From positions 1 through 38,519 of the forward strand of contig JAGWPB010000024.1 of NCBI GenBank assembly GCA_028870665.1: DNA of 38,519 bases, given 5' to 3'. The DNA comes from Lysobacteraceae bacterium (GTDB lineage Bacteria; Pseudomonadota; Gammaproteobacteria; Xanthomonadales; Rhodanobacteraceae). Numbering within the stretch: position 1 is the stretch's first letter; each line of letters opens with the position of its first letter. The notes under the pieces are model-generated. The model saw nothing but the letters and a program-made list of their open reading frames with translations, ran no database searches and had not been told where the DNA came from. Below, piece by piece: positions 8,202 to 16,961 of the stretch. Both the position numbers and the translations under genes were made by a program.

Positions 8202-9833
8202 GTGCCCGCCGCTCAAGTCCGTGCCCGCACGCGCCCCGCCCCCGCCGGCGAAACCGTCCGCCGCGAGCTGTATTTCTTCAACCTGTTCCGCGTCCTGCAG
8301 GCCACGGTCTACACCGGACTGGCGTTCAGCCCGCTGGCCGTGCAGTGGGTGGTGCTGAGCCAGCCGCTGCTGGCGCGCGTCACCGCCATGCTCTACCTGC
8401 TGTTTGCGCTGATCGCGCTGGCGCAGACGCGGCAGTGGCTGCCGAGGCTCTCGCTGAACGTCGCCATCGCGCTCAGCGTCGACGTGCTGGCGGCGCTGCT
8501 GGCAATCCTGTCGATGCACGATGCGCGCACCGGCATCGCCACCATGCTGATCGTCAGCGTCGGCGCCGGCGCGCTGCTGCTGCCGCTGCGGTTGGGCATG
8601 TTCTTCGCGGCGCTGGCCGCGCTGGCGCTGCTCGGGCACACCTTCGCCGACAGCGTCACCGGCAACGGCATCGATCGCGACCTGCTCGAGTCGGGGCTGT
8701 TCGGGATCGCCTATTTCGCCATTGCCTGGCTGTCGTTCGCACTGGGCACGCAGATGCGCGAAACCGAGGCACTGGCCGAGCAGCGAGGTCTGGACCTGGC
8801 CAACCTCGGCCAGGTCAACGACATGATCATCCGTCGCATGAAGACCGGCGTACTGCTGGTCGACGAGGGCAACCGCATCCATCAGTTCAACGAATCGGCG
8901 TGGCTGCTGCTGGGCAGCCCGTCGGCCGAGCGCCGCGATCTCGGCACCGTGGCGCCGGAGCTGTCGCGCCGGCTCTACCACTGGCGCACCACCGGCAAGC
9001 CGGACGAAACCGCGGTCGCACTGGCCGAGGGTGTCCCGGAAGTGGTGCCGCGCTTCACCCGCCTTGCCGCCAATGACGATGCGCACGTGCTGATCTTTCT
9101 CGACGACACCTCGCTGGTATCGCGCCGCGCCGAGGAACTGACACTGACCTCGCTGGGCCGCCTGTCGGCCTCGATTGCGCACGAGATCCGCAACCCGCTC
9201 GCCGCGATCCGCTATTCCGCGCAGCTGCTGGCCGAGTCGGACCAGATCCCCGAAAGCGACATGCGCATGATCGAGATCATCAACAACCACTGCTCGCGGC
9301 TCAACGAGATCATCGAGAACATCCTGCAGCTTTCGCGCCGCGACCGCTCGCGCCCGGAGGCGATGGACCTCAACGACTGGGTGCTGGGCTTCATCGAGGA
9401 GTACGCCGAATCCAACGACCTCGGCGGCGACAGCCTGCGCGCGATCACCCAGCCGCGCACGGTCGAGGCGCTGGCCGATCCGCAGCACCTGCAGCAGGTG
9501 GTGTGGAACCTGGTGCAGAACGCGCTGCGCTACGGCCGCCTGCCGGGAGAACCGGCACGGGTGATGCTGATCGCGCGCAACGCCACCGAGGTCGGTCCGC
9601 CGCTGCTGGAGGTGGTCGATCGCGGCCCGGGCATCCCGTCCAAGGTGGCGGCGCAGATCTTCGAGCCGTTCTTCACCACCCACGAACTGGGCACCGGACT
9701 CGGCCTGTACCTGGCCAAGCAGATGGTCGAGGCCAACCAGGGCAGCCTCGAATACGTGCCGGTTCCCGGCGGCGGCAGCTGTTTTCGCATCACCCTCGCC
9801 GCGCAGGCGCCGCTGCCGGCCGCGTCCGCATGA
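8202..9833 (+). CDS. pilS: Type IV pilus sensor histidine kinase PilS
   Basis: This 543-residue inner-membrane kinase pairs with PilR. It starts with GTG. Residues about 25-185 hold six hydrophobic segments with very short loops, the membrane-embedded sensor type that in Pseudomonas detects pilin in the membrane. A PAS-like region follows (about 200-300, GVLLVDEGNRIHQFNESAWLLLG). The HisKA domain has the phospho-acceptor His327 in SIAHEIRNPLAAI. The HATPase domain shows QVVWNLVQNALRYG, VVDRGPGIP, FEPFFTTHELGTGLGLYLAKQMVE. The response-regulator gene pilR follows after 61 bp. Naming as PilS rather than another NtrB-like kinase rests on the six-segment sensor and the pilR partner. Confidence 0.9.
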   Translation: MPAAQVRARTRPAPAGETVRRELYFFNLFRVLQATVYTGLAFSPLAVQWVVLSQPLLARVTAMLYLLFALIALAQTRQWLPRLSLNVAIALSVDVLAALLAILSMHDARTGIATMLIVSVGAGALLLPLRLGMFFAALAALALLGHTFADSVTGNGIDRDLLESGLFGIAYFAIAWLSFALGTQMRETEALAEQRGLDLANLGQVNDMIIRRMKTGVLLVDEGNRIHQFNESAWLLLGSPSAERRDLGTVAPELSRRLYHWRTTGKPDETAVALAEGVPEVVPRFTRLAANDDAHVLIFLDDTSLVSRRAEELTLTSLGRLSASIAHEIRNPLAAIRYSAQLLAESDQIPESDMRMIEIINNHCSRLNEIIENILQLSRRDRSRPEAMDLNDWVLGFIEEYAESNDLGGDSLRAITQPRTVEALADPQHLQQVVWNLVQNALRYGRLPGEPARVMLIARNATEVGPPLLEVVDRGPGIPSKVAAQIFEPFFTTHELGTGLGLYLAKQMVEANQGSLEYVPVPGGGSCFRITLAAQAPLPAASA

Positions 9834-9894
9834 AACCTTTGCGCGGGGCCGGTCGCACGCTACCCTGATCGCGCCCTGATTCCGGATTCCGCGC

Positions 9895-11304
9895 ATGAGC
9901 AAGCAGACTGTCCTGGTCATCGATGACGAACGCGACATCCGCGAGCTGCTGACCATAACGCTCGGCCGCATGAACCTGCTGGTCGAATCCGCTGGCAACG
10001 TCAGTGATGCCAGACGCCTGCTGGCCGAGCATTCCTACGACCTGTGCTTCACCGACATGCGCCTGCCGGACGGCTCGGGCCAGGAGTTGATCGAGCTGAT
10101 CGCGCGGGAGCACCCGCAGATGCCGGTGGCCATGATCACCGCTTACGGCAACATGGACGCCGCGGTCAACGCGCTCAAGGCCGGTGCCTTCGATTTCGTC
10201 TCCAAGCCGGTCGACATCAACATGCTGCGGCGGCTGGTGCAGACGGCGTTGCGGCTGTCGTCCGAGCGCCATGACGGCGACGACGAGGCGGCCGTCGCGC
10301 CAGCCGCGGACACGGCCACGGTGCAGCGCCTGATCGGCGACTCGCTGGCGATGCAGCAGGTGCGCGCCACCATCGCCAAGCTCGCGCGCAGCCAGGCACC
10401 GGTGTACATCTCGGGCGAGTCGGGTGTCGGCAAGGAACTGGTCGCGCGGCTGATCCACGAGCAGGGCCCGCGCGCCAACGGCCCGTTCGTGCCGGTCAAC
10501 TGCGGCGCGATCCCGTCCGAGCTGATGGAAAGCGAGTTCTTCGGCCACAAGAAGGGCAGCTTCACCGGCGCGCAGACCGACAAGGAGGGCCTGTTCCAGA
10601 CCGCCAACGGCGGCACCCTGTTCCTGGACGAGGTAGCCGATCTGCCCATGCACATGCAGGTCAAGCTGCTGCGCGTGATCCAGGAAAAGGCGGTCCGCCC
10701 GATCGGTGGACGCGCCGAGGTTCCGGTGGATGTGCGCATCCTGTCGGCCACCCACAAGGATCTGGCGCGACTGGTCGATAGCGGGCATTTCCGCCAGGAC
10801 CTGTTCTACCGCATCAATGTCATCGAGCTGCGCGTGCCGCCGCTGCGCGAACGCCGCGAGGACATCCCCAAGCTGACCGTGCGCATCCTCAACCGGCTTG
10901 CCGTCGAGGCCGGCGGCGATGCCCCGCGCCTGCAGCCGCCGGCGCTGAAAGCCCTGCTCGACTATGCCTTTCCCGGCAACGTTCGCGAACTGGAGAACAT
11001 CCTCGAACGCGCGGTAGCACTGTGCGAGAACGGCAGCATCGAGGTCGCCGACCTGATGCTCAGCGCCCGCGCGACGGCGGGCGCGGACGACAGCGCGGAT
11101 GACGAGGGCGGGGACGACGCCGCGGCCGGCAACGGAACCGCATCCGGCTCCGTGGGCCTCGACGACTACATCTCCAGCCTCGAACGCGAAAAGATCATGC
11201 AGGCACTGCTGGAAACCCGCTACAACAAGACGGCGGCGGCCAAACGCCTCGGCATCACCTTCCGCGCACTGCGCTACAAGCTGAAGAAGCTCGGCATCGA
11301 CTGA
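9895..11304 (+). CDS. pilR: Sigma-54-dependent response regulator PilR
   Basis: This 469-residue NtrC-family activator turns on sigma-54 promoters, classically that of the major pilin gene pilA. The receiver domain (1-120) has the acidic pair in VLVIDDERD, phospho-acceptor Asp54 ([10 protein letters not shown]) and Lys104 in SKPVD. The AAA+ domain has Walker A GESGVGKE at 174-181 and the sigma-54 contact loop as GSFTGA (221-226), a form known in PilR proteins in place of GAFTGA, then Walker B GTLFLDEV. The C-terminus is a Fis-type helix-turn-helix ([30 protein letters not shown]). A Gly/Asp/Ala-rich linker precedes it. Unlike the order in several relatives, no pilB, pilA or pilC follows; the next gene is ssb on the other strand. 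Confidence 0.92.
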   Translation: MSKQTVLVIDDERDIRELLTITLGRMNLLVESAGNVSDARRLLAEHSYDLCFTDMRLPDGSGQELIELIAREHPQMPVAMITAYGNMDAAVNALKAGAFDFVSKPVDINMLRRLVQTALRLSSERHDGDDEAAVAPAADTATVQRLIGDSLAMQQVRATIAKLARSQAPVYISGESGVGKELVARLIHEQGPRANGPFVPVNCGAIPSELMESEFFGHKKGSFTGAQTDKEGLFQTANGGTLFLDEVADLPMHMQVKLLRVIQEKAVRPIGGRAEVPVDVRILSATHKDLARLVDSGHFRQDLFYRINVIELRVPPLRERREDIPKLTVRILNRLAVEAGGDAPRLQPPALKALLDYAFPGNVRELENILERAVALCENGSIEVADLMLSARATAGADDSADDEGGDDAAAGNGTASGSVGLDDYISSLEREKIMQALLETRYNKTAAAKRLGITFRALRYKLKKLGID

Positions 11305-11462
11305 TCCCCGGCGCATCGCCGCGCGCGCCGCTGCGCCGCCTGCCCGCGGCAGCATCGCGCCGCACGACGACCCGTCTGCCCGAAATGCAGCGTCGCGGGA
11401 ACGGAAACGCCAGCATTCCGGCCGGCTGCGGGATCGTCGCCCCGATCCGGGCGCCGGTGCGC

Positions 11463-11942
11463 TCAGAACGGAATGTCGTCGTCCTCGAAGCCGGTATCGG
11501 CCGCGGGCGCCGGCGGCGCCGATGCGCCGCCGCGGGCCGGGGCCGAACGCGCCGATGCGGTCGGGCGCGGCTGACCGCTCTCGCCGCTGCGTGCCCCGCC
11601 GTCGCCGGGGCCGCCGAGCAACTGCATCTCGTTGGCGATGATCTCGGTGGAGAATTTCTCCACGCCTTCCTTGTCGGTGTACTTGTCGGTGCGGATGGAG
11701 CCTTCGACATACACCTGCCGGCCTTTCTTCAGGTATTCGTTGGCGATCTCGGCCAGACGTCCGAAGAACTTCACCCGGTGCCACTCGGTGCGCTCCTGCA
11801 TCTCGCCGCTCTGTTTGTCTTTCCAGGATTCGGAGGTAGCGAGGCGGATCGTGGTGATGGCCGAGCCGGAGGCGGTGTAGCGCGTCTCGGGGTCGGCGCC
11901 GAGATTGCCGATCAGGATCACTTTGTTGACGCCACGGGCCAT
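11463..11942 (-). CDS. ssb: Single-stranded DNA-binding protein
   Basis: This 159-residue protein coats single-stranded DNA in replication, repair and recombination. The OB-fold (residues about 1-110) starts [22 protein letters not shown] and includes [23 protein letters not shown] and [13 protein letters not shown] disordered Gly/Pro/Ala/Ser linker follows. The conserved acidic tip DDDIPF at the very C-terminus is the docking site for partner proteins. The ATG at 11942 has a strong GGAGG ribosome site; the longer frame to 12056 lacks support. The MFS gene lies upstream on the same strand; ssb near an MFS gene is familiar from Xanthomonadaceae, where uvrA is often nearby, but uvrA is not seen here. 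Confidence 0.96.
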   Translation of the reverse strand: MARGVNKVILIGNLGADPETRYTASGSAITTIRLATSESWKDKQSGEMQERTEWHRVKFFGRLAEIANEYLKKGRQVYVEGSIRTDKYTDKEGVEKFSTEIIANEMQLLGGPGDGGARSGESGQPRPTASARSAPARGGASAPPAPAADTGFEDDDIPF

Positions 11943-12065
11943 GGTGCGAGCCTCCGAAACCGGGGGTGTTGAGGACGGCCAGATTATCATGCGGGCAGGC
12001 GCTCGCTGCCGATGCGCAACGTCAGTCGATGCCGCGCCAGTCTGTCGTCGACGCACCGCAGGCCA

Positions 12066-13259
12066 TCACGGCGGCACGGCCTGCGCCGCGATCATCGGAC
12101 GCGCGCCGCGCGCCAGCAGCAGCGACCACGGCAGGCTGAGCGCCGCCGCCGCCGCGAACAGGCCGCTCACACCGTAACGCCCCAGCAGCAGGCCTCCCAG
12201 AATGCCGCCAGCGGCCATGCCGCAGAACTGGCTGGCCGAATAGGCGCCCAGTGCCGCGCCGCGCATGGGGGCCGGCGCGATGCGCGAGACCAGGCTGGGC
12301 AGGCTGGCCTCCAGCAGGTTGAAGCCGACGAAGAACACCATGGCCGCCGCGCCGGCCATCCAGACCGAACCGCCGGTCAGCGCCAGTCCGGCCAGACCCA
12401 GCCCGACCGCGACCACGCTCGCCTGCACCAGACGCACGCTGGCGCCCAGCGTGCGCAGCCGCGGCAACAGCAGCCCCATCGCCACGGCGGCGGCCAGCAG
12501 CGCCGGCACGTAGATGCGCCACTGCGCAGCGGGCGGCAGGCCCAGGTCGCGTGCCAGCAGCAGCGGCATGGCGATGAAGAACGCGGTCAGCACGCCGTGC
12601 AGGGCGAACACCGAGGCGTCGAGCAGCAGCAGGCGGCGATCGCGCAGCGTGCCGAGGATGGAGCCGATGCCGGCGCTGGCGTGCCCGCGCGGCGGCGGCG
12701 CATGCGGCACCACGCCCCACAGCAGGGCGATCGCGCCCAGCACCAGTACGAAGGTCAGCGCGAACAAGCCCTGCAATCCGGCCACCGCTGCCAGCGGCGG
12801 ACCCAGCAACAGCGCCAGCAGGAACGCGGCGCCGATCATCGCGCCGATGATGCCCATCACCGCGCCGCGGCTCTGCTCGCGCGAAAGGTCGGCCGCCAGC
12901 GCCTGGCTGGAGCCGGTGACCGCACCGGTACCCTGCAGGGCGCGGCCGAGGATGATGCCGGTCACGCCGTGCGCCAGCGCCGCGGTCAGACTGCCCAGCG
13001 CGAACAGGGCAAGGCCGAAGGTGATCACCGGCTTGCGGCCGACACGATCGGACAGCATGCCCATCGGAATCTGCAACAGCATGTGGCCGATGCCGTACAC
13101 ACCCAGCGCCAGGCCGATCAGCGCCGGAGTCGCGCCGGGCATCGTCTGCAGGTAGAACGCCAGCACCGGCAGCACCAGGAACAGCCCGAACATGCGCAGA
13201 CCGACCACACTGGCCAGCGCCAGGGCACTCTTGAATTCGGTACGGTTGAGGGCGCTCAC
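12066..13259 (-). CDS. YajR-like major facilitator superfamily transporter
   Basis: This 397-residue protein has about 12 membrane segments and is an MFS transporter of the drug:H+ antiporter type. The N-half closely resembles E. coli YajR as I recall it: LRMFGLFLVLPVLAFY, ALIGLALGVYGI, QIPMGMLSDRVGRKP (motif A) and GRALQGTGAV. The second half has FFVGFNLLEASLPSLVSR and GAYSASQFCGMAAGG. E. coli YajR carries an extra C-terminal cytoplasmic YAM domain; this protein ends just after the twelfth segment and lacks it. No ATG precedes residue RMFG in a sensible place, so I chose the GTG at 13259 (VSALNRTEF). The longer frame is Arg-rich and not convincing. The substrate cannot be told. Confidence 0.8.
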   Translation of the reverse strand: MSALNRTEFKSALALASVVGLRMFGLFLVLPVLAFYLQTMPGATPALIGLALGVYGIGHMLLQIPMGMLSDRVGRKPVITFGLALFALGSLTAALAHGVTGIILGRALQGTGAVTGSSQALAADLSREQSRGAVMGIIGAMIGAAFLLALLLGPPLAAVAGLQGLFALTFVLVLGAIALLWGVVPHAPPPRGHASAGIGSILGTLRDRRLLLLDASVFALHGVLTAFFIAMPLLLARDLGLPPAAQWRIYVPALLAAAVAMGLLLPRLRTLGASVRLVQASVVAVGLGLAGLALTGGSVWMAGAAAMVFFVGFNLLEASLPSLVSRIAPAPMRGAALGAYSASQFCGMAAGGILGGLLLGRYGVSGLFAAAAALSLPWSLLLARGARPMIAAQAVPP

Positions 13260-13340
13260 GACGGGGCTGATGGTTCGATGACGGGGCTGGGCATGATGGC
13301 AGGCCGACAGCGGCGCGCGCGTGGGCGCTGGCGTCGCACC

Positions 13341-13346
13341 TATAAT
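13341..13346 (+). promoter_or_regulatory. Probable -10 element of the ispB promoter
   Basis: A perfect TATAAT lies 30 bp before the ispB ATG, in the divergent MFS/ispB gap. The matching -35 at 17 bp is poor (GCGCGT-like), so an activator or another element may help. Confidence 0.5.
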
Positions 13347-13375
13347 GGCCGTCACTCCGACCGCACCGGATCCGC

Positions 13376-14374
13376 ATGAGTTCCCTCGCCGCCGACGCCC
13401 GTCCCGCCGACTTCGACGCCGTGCGCGCGCTCGCCGCGGCCGACATGACGCGGGTGGACGCGCTGATCCGCACGCGGCTGGCATCCGACGTGGCGCTGAT
13501 CCACCAGATCGCCGAGTACATCATCGGCGCCGGCGGCAAGCGCCTGCGACCGATGCTGCACGTGCTGGCGGCCCGCGCAGCGGGCTACCACGGCGACGAG
13601 TCGATCACCCTGGCCGCGGTGATCGAGTTCATCCACACCGCCACCCTGCTGCACGATGACGTCGTCGACGACTCCGCGCTGCGGCGCGGGCGCCAGACCG
13701 CCAACGCGGTCTGGGGCAACGCCGCCAGCGTGCTGGTCGGCGATTTCCTGTATTCGCGCGCCTTCCAGCTGATGGTGGAACTGGACCGCATGCGCGTGAT
13801 GCGCATCCTCGCCGACACCACCAACGCCATCGCCGAGGGCGAGGTGCTGCAGCTGCTGCACATCGGCAATCCGGACACCGACGAGGCCGCCTACCTGCGC
13901 GTGATCGAGCGCAAGACGGCGGTGCTGTTCGCCGCCGCGACCGAACTCGGCGGCGTGCTGGCCGGGTTGCCGACCGCGCAGGAGCAGGCGCTGCGCCGCT
14001 ACGGCATGGAGCTTGGCTTCGCCTTCCAGATCGCCGATGACTTGCTGGATTTCGTCGCCGACAGCAGCACGCTGGGCAAGAACGTCGGCGACGACCTTGC
14101 CGAGGGCAAGCCCACGCTGCCGGTGATCTACGCCCTGCAGAGCGCCGCGCCGGCACAGGCTGCGGCATTGCGCCGCGCCATCAGCTCGGGCGGACTGCAG
14201 TCGCTGGACGCGATCGTGGCCGCACTGCGCGACTCGGGCGCCATCGAGCGCACCCGCGAGCGCGCCCGTCGTCATGCCGCCGCGGCGCACGCGGCACTCC
14301 TCGCCCTGCCCGCCTCGCCCTGGCGCGAGGCGCTGGCCACGCTGGCCGACTACGCCGTCGAGCGCCCTGCCTGA
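13376..14374 (+). CDS. ispB: Octaprenyl (polyprenyl) diphosphate synthase
   Basis: This 332-residue trans-prenyltransferase extends farnesyl diphosphate with isopentenyl diphosphate to make the ubiquinone side chain. It is a soluble all-helical protein. The first aspartate-rich motif is LLHDDVVDDSALRRG and the second FQIADDLLDF; GGKRLRPML is the substrate-binding GGKR segment near residue 53. The EGEVLQL motif after the first Asp-rich region is typical of long-chain synthases such as IspB. It is not co-directional with the ubiquinone hydroxylases 1.5 kb away but serves the same pathway. The exact chain length (probably C40) cannot be read from sequence by eye. The stop lies 7 bp from the convergent hydrolase stop. 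Confidence 0.92.
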   Translation: MSSLAADARPADFDAVRALAAADMTRVDALIRTRLASDVALIHQIAEYIIGAGGKRLRPMLHVLAARAAGYHGDESITLAAVIEFIHTATLLHDDVVDDSALRRGRQTANAVWGNAASVLVGDFLYSRAFQLMVELDRMRVMRILADTTNAIAEGEVLQLLHIGNPDTDEAAYLRVIERKTAVLFAAATELGGVLAGLPTAQEQALRRYGMELGFAFQIADDLLDFVADSSTLGKNVGDDLAEGKPTLPVIYALQSAAPAQAAALRRAISSGGLQSLDAIVAALRDSGAIERTRERARRHAAAAHAALLALPASPWREALATLADYAVERPA

Positions 14375-14381
14375 GCGCCGA

Positions 14382-15173
14382 TCACGGCCTGCCGGCGAAA
14401 GCGTCGTCGAGCCACACGCGCATGAACTGGTAGGCGCGCTTCGCCACCGGCGGGTCGTAGACGCAGTTGGGTGCCGGTTTCTGCGCCGCCTCGGTGAAGC
14501 AGTGCACGGCGCCGCCGAAATCGACGACCGCCCAGCGCTTGACGCCACCCGCGCGCATTTCCTGCTCGAAGGCGGAACGCGCCGCAGGCGGTACCGCCTG
14601 GTCCTCGTCACCGGTCAGCACCAGGACCCGCGCCTTGATGTGCTTCGCCAGCGCCGGATCGTCGGTCGAGAGGATGCCGTGGAAGGTGACCACCGCGGCG
14701 ACATCCGCCCCGGCGCGGGCCAGATCCAGCACCGCCGAGCCGCCGAAGCAAAATCCGATGGCCGCGATGCGCGCCGGATCGATCGGCGCATGGCGCTCCT
14801 GGGCGCGCAGTTCGGCCAGTGCCCTGACCATCCGCGCCCGCATCAGCGCGCGGTCCGCGTACAGCGGCTTGACCGCGGCCTGTGCCTGCCGGGTGCCGGC
14901 CGGGCGCACGCCCTCGCCGTACAGGTCGACGAGCAGGATCACGTAGCGGCGGCCGGCGATCATCTTCGCCTTGGCAACGGCGTCGGCGTTGACGCCGTAC
15001 CAGTTGGGCACCATCACCAGGCCGGGGCGCGGCGCGCTCACGGCATCGTCATAGACCAGCACGCTGCGGAAGGTGGTGCCGTCGAGGGTCCAGCTGACGG
15101 GGCGCGCGACCATCGCGGCGCGGGCGACGCCGGCAACCAGCAGCAGACCGAACAGGATGACGAGACGTTGCAT
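14382..15173 (-). CDS. Secreted dienelactone hydrolase family protein
   Basis: This 263-residue alpha/beta hydrolase resembles dienelactone hydrolases. It begins with a signal peptide (MQRLVILFGLLLVAGVARA), so it should act in the periplasm. The nucleophile elbow is GFCFGG with Cys as nucleophile, as in dienelactone hydrolase; the acid is probably in LTGDEDQAVP and the His in GAVHCFTE. The motif NWYGVN near residue 57 and the C-terminal YDPPVAKRAY are shared by a widespread DLH subgroup of unknown substrate. An ATG with a GGGGAG ribosome site at 15173 fixes the start. True dienelactone breakdown is unlikely, since no catechol pathway genes are near. It is divergent from cytochrome c'. Confidence 0.85.
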   Translation of the reverse strand: MQRLVILFGLLLVAGVARAAMVARPVSWTLDGTTFRSVLVYDDAVSAPRPGLVMVPNWYGVNADAVAKAKMIAGRRYVILLVDLYGEGVRPAGTRQAQAAVKPLYADRALMRARMVRALAELRAQERHAPIDPARIAAIGFCFGGSAVLDLARAGADVAAVVTFHGILSTDDPALAKHIKARVLVLTGDEDQAVPPAARSAFEQEMRAGGVKRWAVVDFGGAVHCFTEAAQKPAPNCVYDPPVAKRAYQFMRVWLDDAFAGRP

Positions 15174-15202
15174 CGGCGTACTCCCCGGGTGAAAGACGTG
15201 CG

Positions 15203-15226
15203 TGCAGGCGCGAGCTTACGCCTGCA
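15203..15226. promoter_or_regulatory. Inverted repeat in the hydrolase / cytochrome c' divergent region
   Basis: TGCAGGCG and CGCCTGCA form a perfect 8-bp inverted repeat with an 8-base spacer, centred in the 110-bp gap between the two divergent genes. It could be a repressor or activator site for both, or an RNA hairpin in a leader. No known operator is recognised. Confidence 0.35.
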
Positions 15227-15283
15227 GAGCGTTTCGACAGGAACCCCGGCTATGCTCGCCGCTCCCCGACCCGGAGTGCCATC

Positions 15284-15736
15284 ATGCGTCGTCTGCCCCT
15301 CGTTCTTGCCGCCGCTGCCGGATTCGCGATCAGCGCGGTCGCGCTGGCCGCCATCAAGCCCGATACCGCGGTCGCCTACCGGCAAGGCGTCTACCACGCG
15401 ATCCTGTGGAACTTCGTGCCGATGAGCGACATGGTGCGCGGCAGGGTGCCGTGGAACCAGGCCGAGTTCGCCAAGCGCGCCGAGCGCGTCAGCTTCTACA
15501 GCCGGCAGCTGCTGGAGGGCTTCCCGCCGGGCTCGCTGACCGGCCGCAGCGAGGCCAAGCCGGGCATCTGGACGCACTGGCCGGACTTCGCGGCCAAGAT
15601 GCAGGCATTCGAGAACGCTTCGGCGATCATGGCGCAGACCGCCCGGGGCACGGACGAGGCGGCGACCAAGGCCGCGTTCGCCAAAACCGCCAGGACCTGC
15701 AAGTCCTGCCACGACCAGTACCGCAAGGAAGACTGA
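15284..15736 (+). CDS. Cytochrome c' (class II c-type cytochrome)
   Basis: This 150-residue protein is a periplasmic cytochrome c'. It has a Sec signal peptide (MRRLPLVLAAAAGFAISAVALA) and a four-helix-bundle-like sequence with YRQGVYHAILWNFVPMSDMVRG in helix 1 and a C-terminal heme-binding CKSCH (Cys139, Cys142, His143), the class II position. Such proteins bind NO and CO and may protect against nitrosative stress. The ATG at 15284 follows a CGGAG ribosome site. It is monocistronic, convergent with the FAD hydroxylase pair. Whether the sixth heme position is open (as in true cytochrome c') or has a Met (cytochrome c556) cannot be settled; Met47 in the helix-1 stretch keeps the second option open. 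Confidence 0.9.
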   Translation: MRRLPLVLAAAAGFAISAVALAAIKPDTAVAYRQGVYHAILWNFVPMSDMVRGRVPWNQAEFAKRAERVSFYSRQLLEGFPPGSLTGRSEAKPGIWTHWPDFAAKMQAFENASAIMAQTARGTDEAATKAAFAKTARTCKSCHDQYRKED

Positions 15737-15776
15737 GCGGCGGCCGCGGCGGGCCCGCGACCGGTCTGTCAGCGGC

Positions 15777-16961
15777 TCACGGGAGTCCCGCGGCGTGCGC
15801 GGCCAGCCGGCGCTTGAGCGCGGGCAGTCGGTCGAGCGCACGCATGCCGAATCCGCGCAGTGCCGCCCACGGCGCGGCGTCGATCGCGAACGCGCGGGCG
15901 ATGGCGTCAAAGCCGTATGCGTCGAGCGTATCGGCGCTGCGCCGGCGCCGCCCATAGCGGCGCAGCACCGTGTCCGCGCCGATGTCGATACCGGCATCGC
16001 GTGCGGCACTCAGGACGGCAACCAGCTCGGCGACGTCGCGCAGGCCCAGGTTGATGCCCTGCCCCGCCAGCGGATGCACCGCGTGCGCGGCGTCGCCCAG
16101 CAGCAGCAGGCGGGTCGCGACGAAGCGCTGCGCCACGCCCAGGCGCAATGCGAACGCGGCACGCGACGTCGTCGCCCGCACCCGGCCGAGACGGAAATCA
16201 CTGGCAACGCCGACCGCGGCGCAAAACGCCGCATCGTCCTGCGCCAGCACGCGCGCCGCTTCGACCTCCGGCAGCGACCACACCAGGGAAACGCGACCAT
16301 CGGCCAGCGGCAGCAGCGCCAGCGGCCCACCGGGCAGGAAGCGCTGCCAGGCGGTGTCGGCATGCGGGCGCTCGACATCGAGATGCGCGACCACCGCGCG
16401 CTGGCCGTAGTCGCGGCCGCGGCTGGCGATGCCGGCTGCGGCGCGCAACGGCGAATCGCGGCCGTCGGCGGCGATCAGCAGCCGTGCCGCCAGCGTGCTG
16501 CCGTCATCCATGGACACCCGCACGCGGCCGCTCTCCTGCACCGGCGCAGCGACCGTCACCGGCGCGCGGCATTCGACGCCGGCGGCCGCCAGCGCCCCCC
16601 ACAGACTGGCCTGCACCAGGTTGCTCTCGACGATCCAGCCGAGTTCGTCGCGATCGAGCAGCGCAGCGTCGAAGCCAAACTCGGCGCCGCTGGCGGCGTC
16701 CCATACGCGCATCGCGCGGTAGGGCGAGACGCGCGCCGCGGCGATCGCCGACCATACGCCCAGCCGATCGAGCAACTGCGCCGAGGAGGGCGCCAGCGCC
16801 ACCACGCGCAGATCCGGCGGCGCGGCCAGCGACCACGTCGGCGGACGCTGGCGATCCAGCAGTGCCACCGCGAATCCGGCCTGCGCCAGGGCCAGCGCCG
16901 CCGCCGCGCCGGCCATCCCGCCGCCGGCCACCACGGCGTCGAGCGGACGCCGCGCACTCAC
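15777..16961 (-). CDS. UbiH/UbiF/VisC-family FAD-dependent hydroxylase
   Basis: This 394-residue flavoprotein monooxygenase is of the ubiquinone-ring hydroxylase family. The N-terminal Rossmann motif is VVAGGGMAGAAAALALAQAGF, the DG motif is IAADGRDSPLR, and the GD motif with family signature is LLGDAAHAVHPLAGQGINLGLRD. It starts with a GTG at 16961 that overlaps the UbiH stop (GTGA, 16958-16961), so the two are translationally coupled. Normal family length is about 390-400. It probably performs one of the C5/C6 hydroxylations (UbiI or UbiF role), but the position cannot be assigned by eye because family members vary in regiochemistry between species. Confidence 0.85.
   Translation of the reverse strand: MSARRPLDAVVAGGGMAGAAAALALAQAGFAVALLDRQRPPTWSLAAPPDLRVVALAPSSAQLLDRLGVWSAIAAARVSPYRAMRVWDAASGAEFGFDAALLDRDELGWIVESNLVQASLWGALAAAGVECRAPVTVAAPVQESGRVRVSMDDGSTLAARLLIAADGRDSPLRAAAGIASRGRDYGQRAVVAHLDVERPHADTAWQRFLPGGPLALLPLADGRVSLVWSLPEVEAARVLAQDDAAFCAAVGVASDFRLGRVRATTSRAAFALRLGVAQRFVATRLLLLGDAAHAVHPLAGQGINLGLRDVAELVAVLSAARDAGIDIGADTVLRRYGRRRRSADTLDAYGFDAIARAFAIDAAPWAALRGFGMRALDRLPALKRRLAAHAAGLP

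Noticed and set aside
8028-9998. 656-codon minus-strand frame opposite pilS
   Set aside because: Antisense shadow of pilS; Arg/Gln/Gly-rich and without domains.
10555-10572. GSFTGA instead of GAFTGA in PilR looked like a lost sigma-54 contact
   Set aside because: GSFTGA is found in functional PilR proteins; this is a family trait.
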